Both the position numbers and the translations under genes were made by a program. Shown here one piece after another: positions 1-7,423 of a stretch of DNA of 64,000 nucleotides. Positions within the stretch are counted from its first letter, which is position 1. Every line of letters begins with the position of its first letter. The stretch lies in contig NZ_WCJE01000006.1 in the NCBI RefSeq assembly GCF_016743335.1, forward strand, positions 1 to 64,000, written 5' to 3'. This DNA comes from Streptococcus suis. Lineage in GTDB: Bacteria; Bacillota; Bacilli; Lactobacillales; Streptococcaceae. The notes under the pieces are model-generated. The model did not search any database, had not been told where the DNA came from, and was given only the letters and a program-made list of their open reading frames with translations.

Positions 1-97
1 TATTCGCGAGCAGGAGAAAAATGACATTGCACTTGATAAATTGAGTGTCAAAGAGTATGAAGATCCATTTTCAGATGGCAGTTTTAGAACAAGATAA
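1..97 (+). CDS. 3' end of an unidentified gene (partial)
   Basis: The window opens inside a reading frame (codons from base 2) that runs 31 codons to a TAA at 95-97. The visible tail is charged (ends SDGSFRTR) and is too short to assign to a family. It lies directly before a hairpin cluster that resembles an IS200/IS605 right end, so it could be the tail of a TnpB-like protein, but the residues themselves give no support for that. Only a coding-end call is justified. Confidence 0.4.
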   Translation, partial: IREQEKNDIALDKLSVKEYEDPFSDGSFRTR

Positions 98-240
98 AAG
101 CCCGTTGTTACGGGCATTAGTCAAGTAATTATAGCACTAACCTGAACGAAGTTCAGCGAACGTCTTTAGACGTCGCTGGAGAGAAACGGCTTATAGCCGG
201 TGTACAAGCCACCCGTTTTCACGGGTGGTTATGACTCCAT
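98..240 (+). mobile_element. Hairpin cluster like an IS200/IS605 right end (possible omega-RNA scaffold)
   Basis: Five short hairpins follow one another: GCCCG/CGGGC (about 99-114), GAAC/GTTC, ACGTC/GACGT with loop TTTA, CGGC/GCCG with loop TATA, and CCACCCG/CGGGTGG near 210-231. The last sits in the context ACAAGCC-hairpin-GGTTATGAC, which resembles right ends of IS200/IS605 elements where the TnpB guide RNA scaffold ends. That family likeness is from memory, and no intact tnpA or tnpB is in the window. Confidence 0.4.
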
Positions 241-250
241 ATGAGTCTTT

Positions 251-487
251 CTAATGTGAGTGTGGTTGCTTTTCATTATAGGTCATATGGGACTTTTTGA
301 GTAAAGGGCAGGCCTCACAATTGGAGGTACTAGAGTTCTCTTTTATCACCCTATTTCTCCGAACTTCTTTTGAGATTGTGGACGGGTCTTTTCCTAGCTT
401 AACAGCGATAGCTGAGAAGGGCTTAAGTTGTTCAATTCCTATTTGAATATCATTGCGATCAGAGAGGGTTAAGTGTTTGTTTTTCAT
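251..487 (-). pseudogene. IS30-family transposase, N-terminal fragment
   Basis: This minus-strand frame of 78 codons starts MKNKHLTLSDRNDI and contains the helix-turn-helix typical of IS30 transposases (KDPSTISKEVRRNR). Full IS30 transposases are over 300 residues with a C-terminal DDE catalytic domain. Here the frame ends after the first zinc-binding-like Cys pair region (CEACPLL), so the DDE domain is gone and the protein cannot be active. It is a relic next to other mobile-element debris, upstream of rplU. Confidence 0.8.
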
Positions 488-504
488 TGTCAGTTACCAA
501 CTTG

Positions 505-583
505 TCCCATAGTAAGTTCTACCTTATTTCTTTGTCTCAGTCTAATTTCCAGTTTTTAAGACAGACTAGAACTTACTTTGGGA
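505..583. repeat. 79-bp palindromic element (17-bp arms)
   Basis: Arms at 505-521 and 567-583 are inverted complements with one mismatch in 17, and an inner pair (GTCT.../...AGAC) extends the stem. The spacer shows no reading frame. It lies between the IS30 relic and the rplU promoter and could be a small MITE, a remnant IS end, or a transcription barrier. Confidence 0.6.
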
Positions 584-626
584 ATTTAGCGCAGTTTTTG
601 AAATTTAAAAAAATGATTCAAAACAC

Positions 627-654
627 TTGCATTTGCAGGTGTTTTTGTTATAAT
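627..654 (+). promoter_or_regulatory. Promoter of rplU-rpmA
   Basis: -35 TTGCAT (627-632) and a perfect -10 TATAAT (649-654) are separated by 16 bp. The start would fall near 661, just before the L21 leader. Confidence 0.75.
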
Positions 655-659
655 AGGAC

Positions 660-885
660 TGTTGACTATGCACACATCCTGTGCAACCGCACGAATGCCG
701 TTGTTCTGCAAAAATTAAGCTCAAATGTCGTTGACTTAACTTGGTGAACCTAAGTTCTACCTGTGTCTGCGTCGCCTAGTCTGAACTTAATTTTTATTGA
801 GCAAGATAAAGTGGTTCGTCCCACGGTACTAGGCGAGTCTTCACATCAAATTCGGGCAAGACCCAAAAATCATAGGAGGTGCATA
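660..885 (+). ncRNA. L21 leader (ribosomal protein L21 mRNA leader), interrupted
   Basis: The 5' untranslated region before rplU carries the hallmarks of the Firmicute L21 leader: an early hairpin GCAC(ACATCCT)GTGC with CCGCAC following (about 670-692), and a downstream part GTGGTTCGTCCCAC...ACTAGGCGAGTC (about 811-840). Leaders of this family are presumed to bind L21 or a ribosomal partner and control the operon. The two halves are split by a 93-bp BOX-like insertion (711-803). Confidence 0.65.
711..803. repeat. BOX-like element inside the L21 leader
   Basis: The element aligns almost throughout with the BOX-like copy at 28958-29061; both share TCTGCGTCGCCTAGTCTG. Its ends pair (AAAATTAAG with CTTAATTTT). 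GCA occurs at 708-710 and again at 801-803, as if a 3-bp target had been duplicated. Removing 711-803 would rejoin TTCTGCA to AGATAAAG. Confidence 0.75.
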
Positions 886-1200
886 ATGAGCACATATGCA
901 ATCATTAAAACTGGCGGCAAACAAGTTAAAGTTGAAGTCGGTCAAGCTATCTACGTTGAAAAATTGAACGTTGAAGCAGGTCAAGAAGTTACTTTCGAAG
1001 AAGTAGTTCTTGTTGGTGGTGAGAAAACTGTTGTGGGTACTCCACTTGTAGCAGGCGCTACTGTTGTTGGTACTGTTGAAAAACAAGGTAAACAGAAAAA
1101 AGTTGTTACCTTCAAGTACAAACCTAAAAAAGGTAGCCACCGCAAACAAGGTCACCGTCAACCTTACACAAAAGTTGTTATCAACGCTATCAACGCTTAA
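886..1200 (+). CDS. rplU: 50S ribosomal protein L21
   Basis: This gene encodes a structural protein of the large ribosomal subunit that binds 23S rRNA. The 104-residue protein has the family start ([13 protein letters not shown]) and the basic C-terminal segment ([19 protein letters not shown]) typical of bacterial L21. The start at 886 follows AGGAGG with good spacing; an in-frame extension upstream lies in the leader and is not used. rpmA follows after only 45 bp. Firmicutes normally have the prp (ysxB) protease gene between rplU and rpmA, and it is absent here. Regulation is probably through the L21 leader. Confidence 0.98.
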   Translation: MSTYAIIKTGGKQVKVEVGQAIYVEKLNVEAGQEVTFEEVVLVGGEKTVVGTPLVAGATVVGTVEKQGKQKKVVTFKYKPKKGSHRKQGHRQPYTKVVINAINA

Positions 1201-1245
1201 GGCGTAGCTTGAAGCAATCATTACAGAAATTCGGAGGAATAACAT

Positions 1246-1539
1246 ATGTTAAACTTGAATCTTGCTAACTTGCAATTTATGGCCCACAAAAAAGGTGGAG
1301 GTTCAACGTCAAACGGTCGTGACTCACAAGCGAAACGCCTTGGTGCGAAAGCTGCTGACGGCCAAACTGTATCAGGTGGTTCAATCCTTTACCGCCAACG
1401 TGGTACAAAAATCTACCCAGGAGCTAACGTAGGTCGTGGTGGAGATGACACTCTTTACGCTAAAGTAGAAGGCGTTGTACGCTTCGAACGTAAAGGTCGC
1501 GATAAGAAACAAGTATCTGTTTACCCGATCGCAAAATAA
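1246..1539 (+). CDS. rpmA: 50S ribosomal protein L27 with cleavable N-terminal extension
   Basis: L27 reaches the peptidyl-transferase centre through its N-terminus. The 97-residue product has the conserved core [15 protein letters not shown] preceded by an extension ([12 protein letters not shown]). Such extensions occur in Firmicute L27 and are removed by the cysteine protease Prp before assembly; the segment LNLANLQF fits that cleavage motif. The start ATG follows GGAGG. The gene ends at a strong terminator (1562-1592). The prp gene is not in its usual position between rplU and rpmA. Confidence 0.97.
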   Translation: MLNLNLANLQFMAHKKGGGSTSNGRDSQAKRLGAKAADGQTVSGGSILYRQRGTKIYPGANVGRGGDDTLYAKVEGVVRFERKGRDKKQVSVYPIAK

Positions 1540-1561
1540 GTCTGAAAACGGCTTAACAATA

Positions 1562-1592
1562 GGCTTTCCGAGATTTCGGAGAGTCTTTTTTG
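1562..1592 (+). terminator. Terminator after rpmA
   Basis: A 10-bp stem with G-U pairs (GGCTTTCCGA / TCGGAGAGTC) is followed by a run of T. Confidence 0.85.
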
Positions 1593-1933
1593 TAATTTGA
1601 TTTTGCAATTTTTAAAAGTGTACGATAGAAGTGATTCAAGACGGCAATATCTTCTCTATAGGATAAAAATATTTTGCTTTCTGCACTGTTGCACTGCCTA
1701 TAAGTTCTACATTCAGTAGTAGATGAAATGTTCAGAGGAAGCGGTATGGGTTCCACCTTAGTAAAATTAGTCATCGATGATTTGGCGAACAGAAATTCCA
1801 AAGCCTTTCAAATTGCAGTTGAAGAAGAGAAATTGGGAACCTGGAAGTTATACAAGAAATTAGTTTTGAAGAACCGGACGGGCTAGTCTATTTGCGAAAA
1901 CGCAAGAGTTCAGCAAATTCTTGCTTTTTTTGA
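1593..1933. other. Spacer with a decayed reading frame
   Basis: This 340-bp stretch holds no intact gene. From 1746 a frame with an RBS-like AGAGGA opens as MGSTLVKLVIDDLANR and stops after 46 codons at 1886. From about 1840 an overlapping frame reads EVIQEISFEEPDGLVYLRK to a TGA near 1931, so a single frameshift would join them into one protein of about 60-65 residues. I do not recognise the family. The rest is AT-rich with no clear signal. Confidence 0.4.
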
Positions 1934-1939
1934 TATAAT
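1934..1939 (+). promoter_or_regulatory. -10 box upstream of the LysR-type gene
   Basis: TATAAT lies 30 bp before the start codon. Only a weak -35 (TTCAGC near 1909) is seen, so activation by a regulator is possible. Confidence 0.5.
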
Positions 1940-1968
1940 GGTAGGAGCAGTTTTAAGAGGTATCAGGT

Positions 1969-2883
1969 ATGAATATTCAACAATTACGCTACGTTGTAGC
2001 CATTGCCAACAGTGGTACTTTTCGGGAAGCAGCAGAGAAAATGTATGTTTCCCAGCCTAGTTTATCCATTTCCATTCGTGATTTGGAAAAAGAGTTAGGT
2101 TTTCAAATTTTTAGCCGAACTAGTTCAGGAACTTTTTTGACACAAAAAGGGATGGAATTCTATGAGAAAGCTCAGGCTTTAGTTAAGGGATTTGATCAGT
2201 TTGAGCATCTCTATTTGCAACCTGAGGAAGGTGAGAAGACTTTCTCAATTTCAAGTCAGCATTATGATTTTCTTCCCCCATTGATTACGGAGTTCTCTCG
2301 TAGCCACCCGCAGTACCCTCATTTTCGCATTTTTGAATCGACTACAGTACAGATTTTAGATGAGGTTGCTCAAGGTTATAGCGAGCTTGGTATTATTTAT
2401 TTGAACGAGAGAAATACAAAAGGAATCATGCAGAAATTGGATAAACTTCACTTGCAAGCTGTAGATTTGTCTGCATTTCAGACTCATATCTACCTTCGTG
2501 AAGATCATCCTTTGACAAAGAAAGCTGAGGTTGATCCAGCAGATTTGGTAGGTCTACCTACCGTACGGTTCACTCAAGAAAAAGAGGCTTATCTTTATTA
2601 TTCCGAGAACTTGATTGATACGTCGGATTCCTCGGTTGTGTTTGATGTGACAGACCGTGCTACTCTGAATGGAATTTTGGAGCGTACGGATGCCTATGCA
2701 ACTGGTTCGGGTTATCTTGATGACGAGAGTGTCAATGGCATTACCGTAATTCCTCTCAAAGGAAAGGTAGACAATCGCATGGTCTACGTTAAACGATCTA
2801 ATGATGAACTTAGTTCTTGTGCCAAAGACTTTATTGAAACCATGCAGGCATATTTTGATAAGAAGAAGGATGAAAATGCGTAA
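1969..2883 (+). CDS. LysR-family transcriptional regulator
   Basis: The 304-residue protein has an N-terminal winged helix-turn-helix (MNIQQLRYVVAIANSGTF... YVSQPSLSISIRDLEKELG, residues 1-60) and a C-terminal periplasmic-binding-like effector domain, the standard LysR layout and length. Members bind DNA as tetramers and respond to small metabolites. The start follows AAGAGG. The stop overlaps the lspA start by a few bases, so the genes are co-transcribed, an arrangement also familiar from other streptococci. The ligand and targets cannot be told from the sequence; a CpsY/MetR-like role in amino-acid control is only a guess. Confidence 0.9.
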   Translation: MNIQQLRYVVAIANSGTFREAAEKMYVSQPSLSISIRDLEKELGFQIFSRTSSGTFLTQKGMEFYEKAQALVKGFDQFEHLYLQPEEGEKTFSISSQHYDFLPPLITEFSRSHPQYPHFRIFESTTVQILDEVAQGYSELGIIYLNERNTKGIMQKLDKLHLQAVDLSAFQTHIYLREDHPLTKKAEVDPADLVGLPTVRFTQEKEAYLYYSENLIDTSDSSVVFDVTDRATLNGILERTDAYATGSGYLDDESVNGITVIPLKGKVDNRMVYVKRSNDELSSCAKDFIETMQAYFDKKKDENA

Positions 2884-3340
2884 AATTGGATTTCCATTTT
2901 TGATGGTAGTATTAATTGGTTTGGACCAGTTTGTAAAAGCTTGGACAGTTGCCAATATTGAATTAGATACGGTAACGGAATTTATACCAGGATTGATGAG
3001 CTTGGCTTATCTAAGAAATTATGGTGCTGCCTGGTCGATTTTACAAAATCAGCAGTGGTTTTTCACGATAATGACAATTGTTGCTGTGACAGGCTTAGTG
3101 TGGTACTATATCAAACAGATCAAGGGCAATATCTGGACTTTATTCAGTCTGTCTTTGATGATTGCTGGTGCTCTTGGGAATTTTATTGATCGTCTTAGAT
3201 TGGGATATGTGGTGGACATGTTTCACTTGGATTTTATTAGTTTCCCTGTATTTAATGTAGCAGATGTTTGTCTGACGGTTGGTGTAGGTATTTTATTTAT
3301 TTGTATTATGAAAGAAGAGAGTAATGGAAGTAAGAGTTGA
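2876..3340 (+). CDS. lspA: Lipoprotein signal peptidase II
   Basis: LspA cleaves signal peptides of lipid-modified prolipoproteins in the membrane. The 154-residue product has four hydrophobic segments and the conserved blocks NYGAAWS (residues 48-54), GNFIDRLRLGYVVDMF (101-116) and FNVAD (126-130); the catalytic aspartates are expected at D114 and D130. The ATG at 2876 has AAGGA five bases upstream and is preferred over the ATG at 2870. It overlaps both the LysR gene upstream and rluD downstream (17 bp), consistent with translational coupling. Confidence 0.95.
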   Translation: MRKIGFPFLMVVLIGLDQFVKAWTVANIELDTVTEFIPGLMSLAYLRNYGAAWSILQNQQWFFTIMTIVAVTGLVWYYIKQIKGNIWTLFSLSLMIAGALGNFIDRLRLGYVVDMFHLDFISFPVFNVADVCLTVGVGILFICIMKEESNGSKS

Positions 3341-4217
3341 AGTTGGTGGCATTCGTTTGGATAAGGCATTGTCGGATTTGACGGATTTGTCTCGTTCGGT
3401 TGCAAATGAGCAGATTAAGGCTGGTCAGGTTTTGGTCAATGGACAGCCTAAAAAAGCTAAATATAGTGTGCAGGTTGGGGATGTCCTAACCTATCAAATT
3501 CCAGAAGTAGAAGAAATTGACTATGTTGCTGAGGATATTCCTTTAGAGATTGTCTTTCAGGACGAGGATGTTGCTGTTGTAAATAAACCTCAAGGGATGG
3601 TCGTTCATCCGTCGGCTGGTCACACGTCTGGAACGCTAGTTAATGCTCTCCTTTATCACGTAAAAGATTTGTCAGGCATCAATGGTGTCTTGCGACCAGG
3701 AATTGTGCATCGGATTGACAAGGACACATCTGGCTTGCTCATGATTGCTAAAAACGATGATGCCCATACAAAGCTTGCTGCTGAATTGAAAGATAAGAAA
3801 TCCCTTCGTAAGTATTGGGCCATTGTACACGGCAATCTACTAAACGATCGCGGAGTAATTGAGGCGCCGATTGGTCGTTCTGAAAAAGACCGCAAGAAAC
3901 AAGCGGTGACTGCCAAAGGGAAAGAAGCTGTGACACGTTTTCAGGTTTTGGAACGTTTCGGAGATTATACCTTGCTAGAATTGACCTTGGAAACCGGTCG
4001 GACACATCAAATTCGTGTCCACATGGCATATATCGGTCATCCAGTAGCAGGGGATGAGGCCTACGGCCCTAAAAAGACACTGAAGGGTCATGGTCAGTTT
4101 CTTCATGCCAGAACGCTTGGATTTACCCATCCGAGAACTGGCGAGGTTGTTGAATTTACGGCAGAAGCGCCAGCTATTTTTCAGGAGGCACTTGAAAAAC
4201 TGCGCAAGGCTGAATAA
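3324..4217 (+). CDS. rluD: RluA/RluD-family rRNA pseudouridine synthase
   Basis: The enzyme isomerises uridines to pseudouridine in 23S rRNA. The 297-residue protein has an N-terminal S4 RNA-binding domain (about residues 10-70) and the RluA catalytic core with the signature HRIDKDTSG, in which D132 is the catalytic aspartate; RTHQIRVH follows in the core. The start lies inside the lspA end. The exact target uridines are inferred from family membership only. Confidence 0.93.
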   Translation: MEVRVEVGGIRLDKALSDLTDLSRSVANEQIKAGQVLVNGQPKKAKYSVQVGDVLTYQIPEVEEIDYVAEDIPLEIVFQDEDVAVVNKPQGMVVHPSAGHTSGTLVNALLYHVKDLSGINGVLRPGIVHRIDKDTSGLLMIAKNDDAHTKLAAELKDKKSLRKYWAIVHGNLLNDRGVIEAPIGRSEKDRKKQAVTAKGKEAVTRFQVLERFGDYTLLELTLETGRTHQIRVHMAYIGHPVAGDEAYGPKKTLKGHGQFLHARTLGFTHPRTGEVVEFTAEAPAIFQEALEKLRKAE

Positions 4218-4238
4218 TAGTATGAAAACCTTATCATC

Positions 4239-4267
4239 TTGCCCATTTTTTCAACAAATGCTATACT
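4239..4267 (+). promoter_or_regulatory. Promoter of the phnA-like gene
   Basis: -35 TTGCCC (4239-4244) and -10 TATACT (4262-4267) are spaced by 17 bp. Confidence 0.65.
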
Positions 4268-4297
4268 AGAACATGAAAAATGTTAAGGAGAGTAAGA

Positions 4298-4636
4298 ATG
4301 GAAACTTTACCAAATTGTCCAAAATGTAATTCTGAATATGTCTATGAAGACGGTGCCCTCTTGGTTTGCCCTGAGTGTGCATACGAATGGAACCCAGCAG
4401 ATGTAGCTGAGGAAGAAAGTGGACCTGTTGCAATTGATGCTAACGGTAATCGTTTGGCGGACGGCGATACTGTGACGCTTATCAAAGATTTGAAAGTGAA
4501 AGGTGCGCCTAAGGACCTTAAACAAGGTACACGTGTTAAAGGCATCCGTATCGTTGAAGGCGATCACAATATTGATTGTAAAATCGATGGTTTTGGTGCC
4601 ATGAAGCTGAAATCTGAATTTGTTAAGAAAATCTAA
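4298..4636 (+). CDS. PhnA/YjdM-family zinc-ribbon protein
   Basis: The 112-residue protein starts [19 protein letters not shown] and carries two CxxC pairs (CPKC and CPEC) forming an N-terminal zinc ribbon, followed by the conserved PhnA C-terminal domain ([15 protein letters not shown]). Despite the name, the family has no established role in phosphonate breakdown in streptococci. The start at 4298 is set by AAGGAG at 4284-4289. It is a single-gene unit with its own promoter and terminator. Confidence 0.88.
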   Translation: METLPNCPKCNSEYVYEDGALLVCPECAYEWNPADVAEEESGPVAIDANGNRLADGDTVTLIKDLKVKGAPKDLKQGTRVKGIRIVEGDHNIDCKIDGFGAMKLKSEFVKKI

Positions 4637-4643
4637 GAGAGAG

Positions 4644-4664
4644 GACTGGTTAACCAGTCTTTTC
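4644..4664 (+). terminator. Terminator after the phnA-like gene
   Basis: A 6-bp stem GACTGG/CCAGTC with loop TTAA is followed by TTTTCC. Confidence 0.6.
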
Positions 4665-4683
4665 CTGTTTTTGAAAGGATAGT

Positions 4684-5331
4684 ATGAATAATCAAAGTAT
4701 TTTGTTTTACAGTAGATGCCTGTTAGCCATTTTAGCCATCACAGGTACCGCCTTAGAAATCATTAAATACGGTATCGGGATGCTCATGTATTATACGGTA
4801 CAATCTAATTTATTGGTATCTCTGTTTGCTGTCTATATGGTCTATGCCATGAGTAAAAGTGTGGATTTACAGACGTCACGTTTTCTTCGGATAAAGGCTG
4901 CTGTAACCATGTCTATCATGATTACCTGTGTAGTCTATCACTTTATGTTGGCACCTTTGGCAGACGATTTCTGGCGACTTGAAAATCTACTCTGCCATTA
5001 TATTGTTCCCTTATATTTTTTGTTAGATACCCTAATAGTCGATCGTCAGCAACAGTACAAGTGGTTTGACCCGATTTGGTGGACGCTTTTGCCTGTTCTC
5101 TACATGATTTTTGGTCTAGTGAATGGTCTTTTCATAAAAATTCCAATCCCAGATGCTAAGGACAGTCCTTTTGCTTATTTCTTTCTCAATGTCCCTAAGT
5201 ATGGTTGGACCTATGTTTTGACTTATGCTGGAGTCATCTTTGTCGCCTATCTAGTCTGCGGTTTTCTATTGGCGGGACTAAAATCCATAAACCTTAAGAC
5301 TTCATTGTCTTTTGGAAAAAATTCTCAGTAA
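4684..5331 (+). CDS. Pr6Pr-family membrane protein
   Basis: The 215-residue product has about six hydrophobic segments and resembles the Pr6Pr family of uncharacterised bacterial membrane proteins (early motif YYTVQSNLLVSLFAVY). RBS GAAAGGA precedes the ATG. It stands alone between the phnA-like gene and the pyrR leader. No function is known for the family that I can name. Confidence 0.7.
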   Translation: MNNQSILFYSRCLLAILAITGTALEIIKYGIGMLMYYTVQSNLLVSLFAVYMVYAMSKSVDLQTSRFLRIKAAVTMSIMITCVVYHFMLAPLADDFWRLENLLCHYIVPLYFLLDTLIVDRQQQYKWFDPIWWTLLPVLYMIFGLVNGLFIKIPIPDAKDSPFAYFFLNVPKYGWTYVLTYAGVIFVAYLVCGFLLAGLKSINLKTSLSFGKNSQ

Positions 5332-5365
5332 AATCCGATAATTTCTATATTTTTTCAGAAAAAAA

Positions 5366-5394
5366 TTGTCAAGGCTGAGATTTTATGCTATACT
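5366..5394 (+). promoter_or_regulatory. Promoter of the pyr operon
   Basis: -35 TTGTCA (5366-5371), 17-bp spacer, -10 TATACT (5389-5394), directly before the PyrR attenuator. Confidence 0.8.
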
Positions 5395-5400
5395 CTGCTT

Positions 5401-5516
5401 AATAAATCCTTTAAAACCTGTCCAGAGAGGCAGACAAGGAGCAACGTGTTAAGCAGGTTAGTCTATAAATGCTAGCCTATATTTTCATAGTCTCCTTGTG
5501 TAAAGGGGACTTTTTT
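5401..5516 (+). promoter_or_regulatory. PyrR-dependent attenuator
   Basis: The leader contains the PyrR-binding loop TCCAGAGAGG within CTG...CAG (5418-5433). ACAAGGAG (5434-5441) can pair with CTCCTTGT (5492-5499) as antiterminator, or the latter can join the terminator GTCTCCTT/AAGGGGAC (5490-5510) with a six-T run. In the known mechanism, UMP-bound PyrR stabilises the binding hairpin and so lets the terminator form, lowering pyr expression when pyrimidines are plentiful. Confidence 0.9.
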
Positions 5517-5537
5517 CTATATTTTTTGGAGGTCTTT

Positions 5538-6059
5538 ATGAAGACAAAAGAAATCGTTGACGATATGACCATGAAACGGGCGATCACCCGTATCACTTAT
5601 GAAATTATCGAGCGGAACAAGAATTTGGAAAATATTGTTCTGGCAGGTATTAAAACCCGTGGGGTGTTCATTGCTAAACGTATTCAGGAAAGGCTGAAAC
5701 AGTTAGAGGGGATTGATGTTCCACTGGGTGAACTGGATACCAAGCCTTTCCGTGATGATGTAAAAGTCGAAGAAGATACGACAAGCATGACTGCTGATGT
5801 CAATGACCGTGATGTTATTTTGGTAGATGATGTGCTCTATACAGGCCGAACCATTCGTGCAGCGATAGATAATGTTGTATCTCTTGGGCGTCCAGCACGT
5901 GTCAGTTTGGCAGTGTTGGTCGACAGAGGGCACAGAGAGTTACCAATTCGAGCGGACTATGTTGGAAAGAATATTCCTACCAGCCGTTCGGAAGAAATCA
6001 TCGTTCACATGGCTGAAATCGATGGTCAGGATTCTGTCCTCCTAGTCGAGGGAGCTTAG
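5538..6059 (+). CDS. pyrR: PyrR, pyrimidine operon attenuation regulator
   Basis: PyrR binds pyr mRNA leaders in response to UMP/UTP versus PRPP and has weak uracil phosphoribosyltransferase activity. The 173-residue protein shows the PRPP-binding loop [13 protein letters not shown] (about residues 92-104), and its length is standard. The start at 5538 follows GGAGG; an upstream in-frame extension overlaps the attenuator and is rejected. It is the first gene of pyrR-pyrB-carA-carB and controls its own mRNA through the attenuator at 5401-5516. Confidence 0.97.
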   Translation: MKTKEIVDDMTMKRAITRITYEIIERNKNLENIVLAGIKTRGVFIAKRIQERLKQLEGIDVPLGELDTKPFRDDVKVEEDTTSMTADVNDRDVILVDDVLYTGRTIRAAIDNVVSLGRPARVSLAVLVDRGHRELPIRADYVGKNIPTSRSEEIIVHMAEIDGQDSVLLVEGA

Positions 6060-6115
6060 TCGTTTATTTTTCAACTCAGTATTCTACATCTTATATCCTA
6101 AAGGCAGGTATCGTC

Positions 6116-7039
6116 ATGACAATTACAAATGGTAAAGTATCACTCAAACACTTGGTTACAATGGAAACTCTTTCAAACGAAGAAGTACTCGGGCTTATTC
6201 AGAGAGGAATTGCTTTTAAACGCGGTGAAAAGGTAGAGTTGGATCGGAAGTACTATGCTTCTAACCTTTTCTTTGAGGATTCAACTCGGACGCATAAGTC
6301 TTTTGAAATGGCAGAGCTTCGTTTGGATATGGGAATGATTGACTTTGATGCTCGTACCAGCTCAGTCAATAAGGGTGAAACCTTGTATGATACCATTTTG
6401 ACCATGTCGGCACTTGGGGTAGACATCTGCGTGATTCGTCACTCGGAAGTGGATTATTACAAGCAATTGATCGATAGTCCTACCATTCAGACTTCAATTG
6501 TCAATGGTGGTGATGGTTCAGGTCAACACCCAAGCCAATCCCTACTTGATTTGATGACTATTTATGAAGAATTTGGAACTTTTGAAGGCTTGAAAATTGC
6601 CATTGCAGGTGATATTACACACTCACGGGTTGCTAAGTCCAATATGCAAATTTTGAAGCGTCTGGGAGCTGAGATTTTCTTTGCTGGACCGGAGGAATGG
6701 TACGCAGAGGAATTTGATGTCTATGGTCAGCATTTGAATATTGATGATATTGTTGAGAAAGTAGATGTCTTGATGTTGCTTCGTGTGCAACACGAGCGTC
6801 ATGATGGTGATGGTGGCTTTTCTAAAGAAACTTATAACCGTTTGCATGGTTTAACAGAGGAGCGCTACAAACGCTTGAAAGATACTGCAATTGTTATGCA
6901 TCCGGCCCCTGTCAATCGCGATGTTGAGATTGATGATTCTCTAGTTGAAGCACCCAAATCACGTATTGTCCGCCAAATGCAGAATGGTGTATTTGTCCGT
7001 ATGGCGATTTTGGAAGCAATTGTCAATGGCAAGGCTTAA
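6116..7039 (+). CDS. pyrB: Aspartate carbamoyltransferase catalytic subunit
   Basis: The enzyme joins carbamoyl phosphate to aspartate, the committed step of pyrimidine synthesis. The 307-residue protein has the carbamoyl phosphate-binding motif STRTHKSFE (residues 53-61), and [12 protein letters not shown] near the C-terminus. No pyrI regulatory subunit is adjacent, as is usual in Gram-positives. It lies 56 bp after pyrR. It is followed by a 535-bp structured leader before carA, which supplies its carbamoyl phosphate. Confidence 0.97.
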   Translation: MTITNGKVSLKHLVTMETLSNEEVLGLIQRGIAFKRGEKVELDRKYYASNLFFEDSTRTHKSFEMAELRLDMGMIDFDARTSSVNKGETLYDTILTMSALGVDICVIRHSEVDYYKQLIDSPTIQTSIVNGGDGSGQHPSQSLLDLMTIYEEFGTFEGLKIAIAGDITHSRVAKSNMQILKRLGAEIFFAGPEEWYAEEFDVYGQHLNIDDIVEKVDVLMLLRVQHERHDGDGGFSKETYNRLHGLTEERYKRLKDTAIVMHPAPVNRDVEIDDSLVEAPKSRIVRQMQNGVFVRMAILEAIVNGKA

Positions 7040-7088
7040 AAGTAAGCTGTTCAGGTACCTTAGAACTGAGCAGTTAGAAATTTGTTAG

Positions 7089-7133
7089 ACTTATCTTATT
7101 TAATGTCGCTCAGAGAGGCGACGAATAGAAAGG
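7089..7133 (+). repeat. 45-nt leader module, copy 1
   Basis: Identical to 7377-7421 and 8816-8860. It contains the hairpin GTCGC...GCGAC whose loop region CAGAGAGG resembles the PyrR-binding loop at 5421-5430, and ends in GAATAGAAAGG. Confidence 0.9.
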
Positions 7134-7215
7134 CAAGGAACAGGTCAATGGTTGCGAGCAACTCATTTCCCTACGCCTGCCTCTATGGAGGTCAGGCTAT
7201 TCCTTGCACTAGCTC

Positions 7216-7244
7216 GAAAATGGATTATTATCGAATCCATTTTC
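7216..7244 (+). repeat. Variable-stem hairpin (carA leader, first)
   Basis: A perfect 11-bp stem GAAAATGGATT/AATCCATTTTC has loop ATTATCG. It sits between ACTAG and CGTCGG, as the other hairpins of this set do. Confidence 0.85.
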
Positions 7245-7252
7245 TCACGTCG

Positions 7253-7328
7253 GTCAGAGTAAGTAGGACTACATGGAAGGCATGTGTCCTCCTACGCAAA
7301 GTCCTATGGGACCTTTGCTAACTCTGAC
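7253..7328 (+). repeat. GTCAGAG domain, copy 1
   Basis: GTCAGAGT pairs with ACTCTGAC at the ends; inside, GTAGGA/TCCTAC with an ACATG/CATGT tip, and AAAG...CTTT form two further hairpins. It is about 85-90% like 8691-8767. Confidence 0.8.
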
Positions 7329-7333
7329 ACTAG

Positions 7334-7370
7334 CCGTAAGGTTTACCTAATATCGAGCTAAACCTTACGG
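7334..7370 (+). repeat. Variable-stem hairpin (carA leader, second)
   Basis: A 12-bp stem (CCGTAAGGTTTA/TAAACCTTACGG) carries loop core TAATATCGA. It is flanked by ACTAG and CGTCGG. Confidence 0.85.
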
Positions 7371-7376
7371 CGTCGG

Positions 7377-7421
7377 ACTTATCTTATTTAATGTCGCTCA
7401 GAGAGGCGACGAATAGAAAGG
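7377..7421 (+). repeat. 45-nt leader module, copy 2
   Basis: Identical to copies 1 and 3. Its 3' end merges into AAAGGAG (7417-7423), the only good Shine-Dalgarno sequence upstream of carA. Confidence 0.9.
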
Positions 7422-7423
7422 AG

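Noticed and set aside
487-747. Open frame between the IS30 relic and rplU
   Set aside because: Crosses the palindrome, the promoter and the L21 leader; no protein likeness.
763-885. Upstream extension of rplU to 763
   Set aside because: Lies in the BOX-like insertion and L21 leader; AGGAGG sets the start at 886.
841-1245. Minus-strand frame opposite rplU
   Set aside because: Antisense shadow of a ribosomal protein gene with no RBS or family likeness; the same applies to the minus-strand frames opposite fruA, carB, cca, lepA and prfA.
5081-5340. Possible riboswitch between the Pr6Pr gene and pyrR
   Set aside because: The leader is fully explained by the PyrR-binding hairpin, antiterminator and terminator downstream of 5389.
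5469-5537. Upstream extension of pyrR
   Set aside because: Covers the attenuator terminator; GGAGG sets the start at 5538.
7082-7321. Open frame in the carA leader starting in the first 45-nt module region
   Set aside because: It is not preserved in the equivalent carB leader, runs through strong hairpins and resembles no protein; the repeated MSLREATNRK is a by-product of the identical 45-nt modules.
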